Below are positions 12,953 to 18,570 of a DNA stretch of 18,570 bases, piece by piece (the first letter of the stretch is position 1; each line of letters opens with the position of its first letter). The position numbers were made by a program, and so were the translations under genes. The notes under the pieces are model-generated. The model was not told the DNA's origin, did no database searches, and saw only the letters and a list, made by a program, of their open reading frames with translations. Source of the stretch: Candidatus Taylorbacteria bacterium RIFCSPHIGHO2_02_FULL_44_12 (GTDB lineage: Bacteria; Patescibacteriota; Minisyncoccia; Phycocordibacterales; PALSA-1337); assembly GCA_001822575.1 (NCBI GenBank), contig MHRM01000013.1, forward strand, positions 7,747-26,316, given 5' to 3'.

Positions 12953-12972
12953 CCATTAGACGATCCCGCAAA
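12953..12972 (-). repeat. Duplicated 5' end of tRNA-Gln (20 identical bases)
   Basis: The 20 bases here are identical to 12844-12863, which include the acceptor strand and D-arm start of tRNA-Gln plus two bases before it. The copy is in the same orientation, 109 bases upstream, and breaks off in the D loop. It cannot form a tRNA. It looks like a scar of insertion or duplication at the tRNA gene. Confidence 0.8.
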
Positions 12973-12974
12973 GA

Positions 12975-14003
12975 CTACATTTTTTCTGTTATTCTCACAA
13001 CCGCCAATTCTATCGGTAAGACTTCAATGGCGGCTCGTTTAAGAGCTTCGGCAGATTCCAAGAGAATTACAAGAGTGCTCGGAGTCATGACCTTGAGCCT
13101 GGCTTGGGCAGAAATAAAACTCCAATCATCTGCCGAAACACGATCTTGAACGGTCTGGCTCAAATTGGGCGCATGCTGAACCAGCAAAATAGATCGGGCT
13201 GTCTCCAAAATCAATGTCATGAATGTAGTCATGGATACTCCAAGTTTTTCGGCTTGAGCCAAAGCGCCGAGCGAGACTTCAGAGTCTTTGGCGAGCAAAC
13301 CTTCAATGAATCTATTAGCCAATTCCGCCCGAGGAGCACCAGTAACTGATTCCACATCTTGGCGACTGATTTTGCTCCCAGTAACAGAAGCCATGACCTG
13401 TTCCAATATCCCCAAAGCATCACGAAAAGATCCTTCGGAGAGAAGAGCGATCAGATCGGCCGCTCCAGGATCCAAAGTATATTTTTCTTTGATGGCAATC
13501 TCTTCCAAATGAGTCCTTAAGAGATCGCGCGATGGCTTCCTAAATACAAAAGCCTGACAACGAGAAATGATGGTATCCGGAACCTTGGCCAGCTCTGTGG
13601 TGGCCAGAATAAATATAACATGAGCGGGTGGTTCCTCTAGAGTCTTGAGAAGAGCGTTCCATGCGTCCTTTGAGAGCATGTGAACTTCGTCAATGATATA
13701 GACTTTATATTTGGACGAAAAAGGTAGGACCGAGACATGCTCCCGCAAAGCCTTTATGTCGTCAATACCTCGGTTTGAAGCGGCGTCAATTTCCGTAATA
13801 TCTTCAATACTGATTTTCAAAGACTGGGCCAATATCCTGGCTACGCTAGTTTTGCCAGTACCACGACTACCAGAAAAGAGATATGCGTGAGATATTTTGC
13901 CGCTGTTGACGCTATCCGCCAATAGTTTGACTATATGATCTTGACCGATTACTTCTCTCCAAGAAGAAGGACGGTGTTTGCGATATAGGACGGTGGAGGA
14001 CAT
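12975..14003 (-). CDS. dnaX: DNA polymerase III subunit gamma/tau, short form lacking zinc module
   Basis: DnaX is the ATPase of the clamp loader that places the sliding clamp on DNA. The 342-residue product covers the AAA+ domains I-III only: Walker A GSRGTGKT (45-52), EIDAASNRGIDDI (71-83), Walker B IIDEVHML (103-110), LLKTLEEPP, sensor 1/arginine finger ATTELAKVPDTIISRCQ, and sensor 2 GSFRDALGILEQ. The tau-specific C-terminal domains are absent. The four-Cys zinc-binding module, normally between Walker A and EIDAASN, is also missing: only SLKISIEDIT (61-70) links them and it has no Cys. The ATG gives the standard N-terminus VLYRKHRPSSW. Nearest upstream gene is dus, 25 bases away. Confidence 0.96.
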   Translation of the reverse strand: MSSTVLYRKHRPSSWREVIGQDHIVKLLADSVNSGKISHAYLFSGSRGTGKTSVARILAQSLKISIEDITEIDAASNRGIDDIKALREHVSVLPFSSKYKVYIIDEVHMLSKDAWNALLKTLEEPPAHVIFILATTELAKVPDTIISRCQAFVFRKPSRDLLRTHLEEIAIKEKYTLDPGAADLIALLSEGSFRDALGILEQVMASVTGSKISRQDVESVTGAPRAELANRFIEGLLAKDSEVSLGALAQAEKLGVSMTTFMTLILETARSILLVQHAPNLSQTVQDRVSADDWSFISAQARLKVMTPSTLVILLESAEALKRAAIEVLPIELAVVRITEKM

Positions 14004-14028
14004 GGGAAAGATATTAGCATAAAATCAG

Positions 14029-15189
14029 TTATCCACAATATTTTTTGATAATCCTGTCAACTTGAGAGGCGCTAACAGCCTCCATAAGCTTCAATCGTAA
14101 TTCTTTTGCACCTTCCCAACCGGAAACATAAGCCTTGAAATGCTTTTTCATGACAGCGAAGTTTTTTATTCCCTTGAATATTTCCTCAAATAGTTTGGTG
14201 TGTTCAAGCATTATTTTTAGACGATCCTCAATGTTTATAGCGTCCCCCAGTATTCGTCCCACGGAGCGAACTAGCGGAGCGATTGCAGCTTTCGCGGAGT
14301 GGGATGAATACTGGGGGACGCTAATTCGCTTCGCGAAACGAATATCATTTTTCGCCGCTAAAGACACTGATTTCAAATCCTGAATTTTCGTTTTCGCGGA
14401 GTGGGACGAAAACTTGGGGATGCCTACATGCCTTGGATAGTGGAGGCTAGAAAACAACCACGGCTTGCCGAATATTCCTCGACCGATCATTACCCCGTCA
14501 CAACCATATTGGGAGATTCTGTCGCCAGCCTCATTCAAGGATTCAATATTACCATTGCCGATGATAAGTGTCTCCGGACTTATCTCATTCCGCAACTGGA
14601 CAATATCTGGCATAAGATCCCAATGAGCCGGAACATCTGACATTTCTTTGCGAGTTCGGAGGTGGATGGTAAGAGCCGGAAGTTTCTGTTCAAGAAGAAA
14701 ACCCAACCATTCTTGTATTTCGTTTTTATTGTAGCCAATCCGAGTTTTGATGGAGACAGGCAGAGGGTAAGCTCCTTCTCGGGCGGCCTCCAAAACCTTG
14801 AGACTATTTTCCCTGTCTTTTATCATGGCCGCTCCCCCACCCTGTCTTTCCACGGCCCTGTCCGGACAACCCATGTTGATATCAAGACCATCAAAGCCTA
14901 GCTCCTTGACCAAGATCGACGCCTCTTTCATGGCTTCAGGATGTCCTGTGAATAGCTGGGCCACGATCGGTCTTTGTTTATTGGAGAATTTGAGGTCTAT
15001 GAGGAGTTTATTTCTGCCTGCCGAGACCAGACCATTAGCCGAAACAAATTCGGTAAACATCACATCCGGTTTGCCGTATTTGGCGATCATTTCCCGAAAA
15101 GCAAAGTCTGTTACATTGGCCATCGGAGCCAGAATGAAAAAAGGTTTGGGCAAATCAGACCAAAATCCATGCTTTATTTTGGCAGACAT
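14029..15189 (-). CDS. dus: tRNA-dihydrouridine synthase expanded by in-frame repeat
   Basis: Dus enzymes reduce uridine to dihydrouridine in tRNA D loops using FMN. The flavin-barrel motifs are clear: FFILAPMANVTDFAFREM near the N-terminus, INMGCPDRAVERQGGGAAM with the catalytic Cys, KTRIG, IHLRTRKEMSDVPAHWD, and IGNGNI followed by GVMIGRGIFGKPWLF. The C-terminal helical tRNA-binding part resumes at INIEDRLKIMLEHTKLFEE and ends in ELRLKLMEAV. Between barrel and helical part lie about 65 additional residues encoded by a palindromic repeat pair, so the protein (386 residues) is longer than the usual 320-330. ATG 15189 is used; GTG 15207 would add six residues. The upstream gene is the D,D-carboxypeptidase. 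Confidence 0.93.
   Translation of the reverse strand: MSAKIKHGFWSDLPKPFFILAPMANVTDFAFREMIAKYGKPDVMFTEFVSANGLVSAGRNKLLIDLKFSNKQRPIVAQLFTGHPEAMKEASILVKELGFDGLDINMGCPDRAVERQGGGAAMIKDRENSLKVLEAAREGAYPLPVSIKTRIGYNKNEIQEWLGFLLEQKLPALTIHLRTRKEMSDVPAHWDLMPDIVQLRNEISPETLIIGNGNIESLNEAGDRISQYGCDGVMIGRGIFGKPWLFSSLHYPRHVGIPKFSSHSAKTKIQDLKSVSLAAKNDIRFAKRISVPQYSSHSAKAAIAPLVRSVGRILGDAINIEDRLKIMLEHTKLFEEIFKGIKNFAVMKKHFKAYVSGWEGAKELRLKLMEAVSASQVDRIIKKYCG
14236..14427. repeat. Palindromic repeat cluster inserted in frame within dus
   Basis: A 24-base arm at 14239-14262 pairs with 14299-14322 with one mismatch around a 36-base loop containing GCGGAGCG; AATTCGCTTCGCG follows. A third, directly repeated arm lies at 14391-14424 (TTTTCGCGGAGTGGGACGAA and on), matching 14291-14321 with about four mismatches. 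On the dus frame the two direct copies give I/V-P-x-Y/F-SSHSAK twice (GIPKFSSHSAK and SVPQYSSHSAK). The reading frame is kept throughout. Confidence 0.85.
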
Positions 15190-15216
15190 TGAACGATTGT
15201 CACGCACAAGATTTGA

Positions 15217-16194
15217 TTATTTCGGCAATCTGTCCAGAAGCCTTATGATATCGGCATCTCTACTGCGACTGCCGAGCAAAACCACGGCATAAAGATTTTT
15301 ATTCGGGCCGATAGCAAAGAGTGAAGCAGTAGTATTGGCCGCTTCGGGTATATAACCATTCTTGCCGCCTATATACGAAGACCAATTCAAAAGACGAGTG
15401 GGGTTGGTCCAAGTATGGCCGCGAACAGTTTTTGATTTGAGGGCGGTGGTGGCGATGATGGACGGATCATGGAGGCGGATCCAGTCAATGATCCTGGTCA
15501 TGTCGGAAGCGGTTGAAACATTGTTGGCTGAAAGACCAGAAGGATCGTCAAAATATGTTCGGTAAGCGCCGATGCTCTGGGTAAAGTCATTCATGGCTTG
15601 AATAAACTTTTTTCGACCATAACTTTGAGCCAAGGCTTCGGCGGCATCGTTGCTGGAGACTAGGAGCAGAGGATAAAAAAGATCTTCGGCTTGGAATATT
15701 TCTCCAGCTCTGAATGAAGCAGTGTTGCCATAGGTATCTATAATATCCCCGGTCAGTGTGACTCGGGAAGAAGGATCAATCAGTCTCTTGGCTATGACCG
15801 CTGTCACGAGCTTTGTCAGAGAAGCGATCGGTAATAGTCTGTCGGGCTGGCTTTCGGACACAACAGTGTGGTGAGTCAGATCTGTGACAATATAGGAAAG
15901 GGCGGAAATATTCTTTTGGTTTGATGGCAGAGCCAGAGTGGCGGCTGTTATGAGATCTTCTTGACTCTCTTCTTCAAGAGCGCTGTAACGGATGATGCGA
16001 TGCATTCCGATTACAGAAGTGCCATCAGATGGGTTTGATATCATGGCGGAAGTCATAGAAACCAGCGGCGGTAATTTCCAACCGGCAATATGAGGCCAGG
16101 CCGTCTGCCAAACCCACCCGCCCATATAGGCGATGCCGATCGCAATTGCGACAGTCATAAGACCTCCAAAAACAATATTAAAAAATTGCCTCAT
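15217..16194 (-). CDS. D-alanyl-D-alanine carboxypeptidase, peptidase S11 family
   Basis: This penicillin-binding-protein-type serine peptidase trims the terminal D-Ala from peptidoglycan peptides outside the membrane. Using ATG 16194 the 325-residue product has a hydrophobic anchor at about 4-24 (FFNIVFGGLMTVAIAIGIAY), then the catalytic SLTK (125-128) and SSN (180-182). The third motif, normally KTG, reads KNG (278-280) in IGGKNGYIPEA. Loss of the Thr may alter substrate binding. A frame extends up to TTG 16278, directly after the FtsQ-like stop, but those 28 residues have no clear role; TGT-TACAAT lies just upstream of ATG 16194 as a possible internal promoter. The neighbours serS, ftsQ-like and dus suggest a housekeeping operon. 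Confidence 0.88.
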   Translation of the reverse strand: MRQFFNIVFGGLMTVAIAIGIAYMGGWVWQTAWPHIAGWKLPPLVSMTSAMISNPSDGTSVIGMHRIIRYSALEEESQEDLITAATLALPSNQKNISALSYIVTDLTHHTVVSESQPDRLLPIASLTKLVTAVIAKRLIDPSSRVTLTGDIIDTYGNTASFRAGEIFQAEDLFYPLLLVSSNDAAEALAQSYGRKKFIQAMNDFTQSIGAYRTYFDDPSGLSANNVSTASDMTRIIDWIRLHDPSIIATTALKSKTVRGHTWTNPTRLLNWSSYIGGKNGYIPEAANTTASLFAIGPNKNLYAVVLLGSRSRDADIIRLLDRLPK

Positions 16195-16278
16195 TCTTGA
16201 ATGTTGGCTGTATTGTAACAGAGAAATGCTGGCTTGGGAAAAAGCCAGACCGCTTTTTATAAACACCCACCAACACAA

Positions 16279-17184
16279 CTAATTCCTCTTATAACTAACA
16301 TTTGAGCCATAACGAATGTCAATGTGCTCAAAAGAGACGGTTTCCCCACGGGCGCGGGCATCGGCTGTCATACTATTCCAGAAAGAAATAAGATTGGAAG
16401 CTTGCTTGGGGAGTGAATGAGATGTATTGAAATACACCACAGCCATGCTTTTGTCATCCGACACTGCGCCATGATCGGGGTTGAGTATATAGAGTTCATA
16501 TTCTCTGTTTTCTTTCATCAAAATAGCCTGGACATCTATGTTGTTTTCTCTAATCTCATCATAAAATGATTGAAGTAGAAGGAATTCATCGGTAGAAGTA
16601 GCAAACATTGCTTGAATGGAGTCTCCTACAAGGACATCCAAATCAGGAATGAAATATTTGTTGTATTTTGTTCCGTATTTGGACGAAGTCTTTTCGTACA
16701 CAAAACCATTTTTGTCAGCCCAGTAACAAGAACCGAGGTATTTTGATATGATGAACTGGGTGTTTATTTCGTCTGGTAATCCCGCGCAGACAATAGCGGC
16801 CGGGATTTTTTCGGTTACAAATACAGCCAGAGCATTCAGCCCCTTTCTCTTGATCAGGACACTCTCTATCCGTGGATCAGCAGATTTTATCTCGTCAATC
16901 AAGCTAAGGCGAGGATAGATCAGAGTATTTGATCTAGAAAATAGTCCTAAGTATTGACCTTCCAGAGATCTTTTGACTGTTTGATCAATGACGATTGAGA
17001 TATCTGGATCGGCAGTGATCTCAATATTGCGTATAGTCAAGAAAGCCAGATCGGTCAGACGAGAGATCGTCCATGTCCAAGAGCCTATGGATACCAAGAC
17101 CAGAATGACGACTACAACAACTGTTCTTCGCCGTCGATTGATGAATCTTTTTGACTGACGAGATTTGTTATTTGGAATTCGCAT
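16279..17184 (-). CDS. FtsQ/DivIB-like cell division protein
   Basis: The protein has a basic N-terminus (NNKSRQSKRFINRRRRT), one transmembrane helix (TVVVVVILVLVSIGSWTW, about 21-38) and a large outer part. This begins with a POTRA-like block, FLTIRNIEITADPDISI, and continues through PRIESVLIKRKGLNALAVFV and TEKIPAAIVC, the order seen in FtsQ. CYWADKNGFVYE matches the FtsQ segment with WYLVDxxGxVF, and the C-terminus HIDIRYGSNVSYKRN fits the last beta strand. It probably links septal proteins as in the FtsQBL complex. ATG 17184 is chosen; TTG 17205, two bases after the serS stop, is possible. It is divergent, so the call rests on architecture more than identity. Confidence 0.78.
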   Translation of the reverse strand: MRIPNNKSRQSKRFINRRRRTVVVVVILVLVSIGSWTWTISRLTDLAFLTIRNIEITADPDISIVIDQTVKRSLEGQYLGLFSRSNTLIYPRLSLIDEIKSADPRIESVLIKRKGLNALAVFVTEKIPAAIVCAGLPDEINTQFIISKYLGSCYWADKNGFVYEKTSSKYGTKYNKYFIPDLDVLVGDSIQAMFATSTDEFLLLQSFYDEIRENNIDVQAILMKENREYELYILNPDHGAVSDDKSMAVVYFNTSHSLPKQASNLISFWNSMTADARARGETVSFEHIDIRYGSNVSYKRN

Positions 17185-17207
17185 TCTAGAGAGAGGTTTC
17201 GTCAAAA

Positions 17208-18488
17208 TTATCCGAGATTATTATCTTTTTTTATGACATCTCCATTAAAATATTTTTGCAAGACATCCGGAATACGGATAGAACCATCAGCCTGTTGAAA
17301 ATTCTCTACCAATGAGACTAGAATTCGCGGAGTCGGTATGGCAGTAGCATTGAGGGAATGGGCATAGTGAAGCTTGCCATCCCCGTCTTTGTAGCGGATA
17401 TTGAGCCTACGAGCTTGAAAGTCATGAAAATAAGAAGCGGATGATATTTCTCTATAAGTATCTTCTTTTGGAACCCAAAGTTCTATGTCATATTTTTTGA
17501 CCTGACCGAGACCGAGATCGGCTCCGCACATCAAGATAGTACGGTAAGGTATGCCTATAGACTCTACAAATTCTTCGGTATTGCGGTTTAGTTCTTCATG
17601 AAAAGCTACTGAAGATTGGTGATTGGCTTGGCATAGAACGAGCTGTTCAAATTTGAAGAATTCGTGAACTCGTATCAGACCATGAACATCTTTACCGTGA
17701 GCGCCGGCTTCCCTGCGATAACAAGGAGAAAAACCCAAGTATCTTTTTGGTAATTCCATCTCCGACAATACTTCATCGCTATGATAACCCATAAGGGGCA
17801 CTTCGGCCGTGCCGGACAAGACATCGCCATCCTGGGTGACATAAAAATCTTCCATATCACCAGGCAGATGAGCCGTACCATATAAATTTATTTTGCGCAC
17901 GATGCTTGGCGGCATAACAGGAATAAAATTCTTTTTTGAAAAGAAATCCAGAGCATAATTCCAAATAGCAAAACACAATCGGACCGCCTCCCCTTTCAAA
18001 TAATAACCTCGGAAACCATGAACCCTGGTCCCTCTTTCAAGATCCAAAATGCCGAGCTTTGTCATGATCTCCACATGGTCCTTTGGTTCAAAATCAAACT
18101 TGGTCTTATCCCCCCAAGCCTTCAGCACCACATTGTCATCTTCACTAGCCCCTTCTGGCACCGACATATCCGGAATATTGGGCACACTCAACATCAATTC
18201 CTGCCAGATTTTGAGAGTTTCCTTGAGAGCAGATTCGTCTGATTCAAGTCCATTTTTCACCGATTTCATGGCCGCGATCAACCTGGAGCGTTCCTCGGGT
18301 GTAGTGGCAGAGGCGATTCCAGCATTTCCGGCATTTTGTTCAGCTCGCCTTTTTTCCACACTAGCTAGAAGCGACCTTCGACGATCATCCACAGCAATAA
18401 GTTCATCGACATTGAAATTGATATGTTTTTTGACAACCGCTTGAGCTATGAGATCTTTGTTTTCTCTGATAAATTTGATGTCCAACAT
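17208..18488 (-). CDS. serS: Seryl-tRNA synthetase
   Basis: SerRS charges tRNA-Ser and is a class II synthetase. The 426-residue product starts MLDIKFIRENKDLIAQAV, followed by the long N-terminal coiled coil that grips the tRNA variable arm (about 27-100). The catalytic domain shows GTAHLPG, the serine-binding TAE in LSGTAEVPLMGY, and motif 2, FSPCYRREAGAHGKDVHGLI, then RVHEFFKFEQ. The motif 3 region reads NATAIPTPRILVSLVENFQQ with the conserved Arg, then ADGSIRIPDVL. It ends at TAA close to the FtsQ-like gene. ATG stands six bases after TGA-TACACT, so its mRNA should also be leaderless. Confidence 0.98.
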   Translation of the reverse strand: MLDIKFIRENKDLIAQAVVKKHINFNVDELIAVDDRRRSLLASVEKRRAEQNAGNAGIASATTPEERSRLIAAMKSVKNGLESDESALKETLKIWQELMLSVPNIPDMSVPEGASEDDNVVLKAWGDKTKFDFEPKDHVEIMTKLGILDLERGTRVHGFRGYYLKGEAVRLCFAIWNYALDFFSKKNFIPVMPPSIVRKINLYGTAHLPGDMEDFYVTQDGDVLSGTAEVPLMGYHSDEVLSEMELPKRYLGFSPCYRREAGAHGKDVHGLIRVHEFFKFEQLVLCQANHQSSVAFHEELNRNTEEFVESIGIPYRTILMCGADLGLGQVKKYDIELWVPKEDTYREISSASYFHDFQARRLNIRYKDGDGKLHYAHSLNATAIPTPRILVSLVENFQQADGSIRIPDVLQKYFNGDVIKKDNNLG

Positions 18489-18494
18489 GATAAT

Positions 18495-18503
18495 AGTGTA
18501 TCA
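18495..18503 (-). promoter_or_regulatory. Extended -10 promoter before serS
   Basis: TGA-TACACT ends six bases before ATG 18488, placing the predicted transcription start on the A of ATG. It may drive the whole serS to dnaX run. The remaining bases to the right edge show no gene. Confidence 0.5.
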
Positions 18504-18570
18504 TGGCTTGGTAAAAATTTACATTTTGACATAGGCGGGGCAGACATATTCATTTTCTCTAAAAATAGAG

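Noticed and set aside
14236..14427. Possible CRISPR-like repeats
   Set aside because: There are only three arms, with unequal spacing and mixed orientation, and they lie inside a coding frame; this is a palindromic element, not an array.

Overview
The window looks like a chromosomal segment from a Patescibacteria (CPR) bacterium, probably Parcubacteria-like; the lineage is inferred, not proven. Supporting signs are a transketolase split into two adjacent genes, a minimal sugar-phosphate gene set, many small orphan genes, a shortened DnaX, few Shine-Dalgarno sites, and -10 boxes placed so close to start codons that many mRNAs should be leaderless. TGA ends uvrB and the transketolase C-terminal gene, so the standard bacterial code fits rather than the UGA-glycine code of Absconditabacteria and Gracilibacteria.

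Left block (1-5682, all minus strand). Read in transcription order it runs rpiB, rpe, a large hairpin element, transketolase N and C subunits, uvrB, and a truncated response regulator. The first four enzymes form the non-oxidative pentose-phosphate branch. Gapdh at 8441-9472 ties it to lower glycolysis, a pairing typical of CPR central metabolism.

Middle block (5700-12740) is accessory. It holds a DUF6922-like protein, a membrane-anchored PsbP-like protein, an AbiEii-type nucleotidyltransferase broken by an in-frame stop together with its small partner gene, a small membrane protein and gapdh. Further right are a NUDIX hydrolase, a short YdeI-like protein, a P-loop kinase, a solitary PemK/MazF-like toxin and a HEAT-like protein. 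A promoter cassette occurs three times here, twice with a hairpin. A 440-base gene-free stretch holds a terminator and a strong promoter followed by two hairpins that points into the 3' end of the toxin gene.

Right block (12740-18570, minus strand) is housekeeping: serS, an FtsQ-like division protein, a D,D-carboxypeptidase, dus, dnaX and tRNA-Gln(CUG). Genes abut or nearly so and are probably co-transcribed.

The most interesting theme is invasion by small palindromic repeats that tolerate or exploit genes. One sits between rpe and transketolase, a related one expands dus in frame, and another expands the transketolase C subunit in frame. One supplies the C-terminus and stop of a membrane protein, and others flank or partly duplicate the tRNA gene. 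No transposase, CRISPR array or phage gene was seen.
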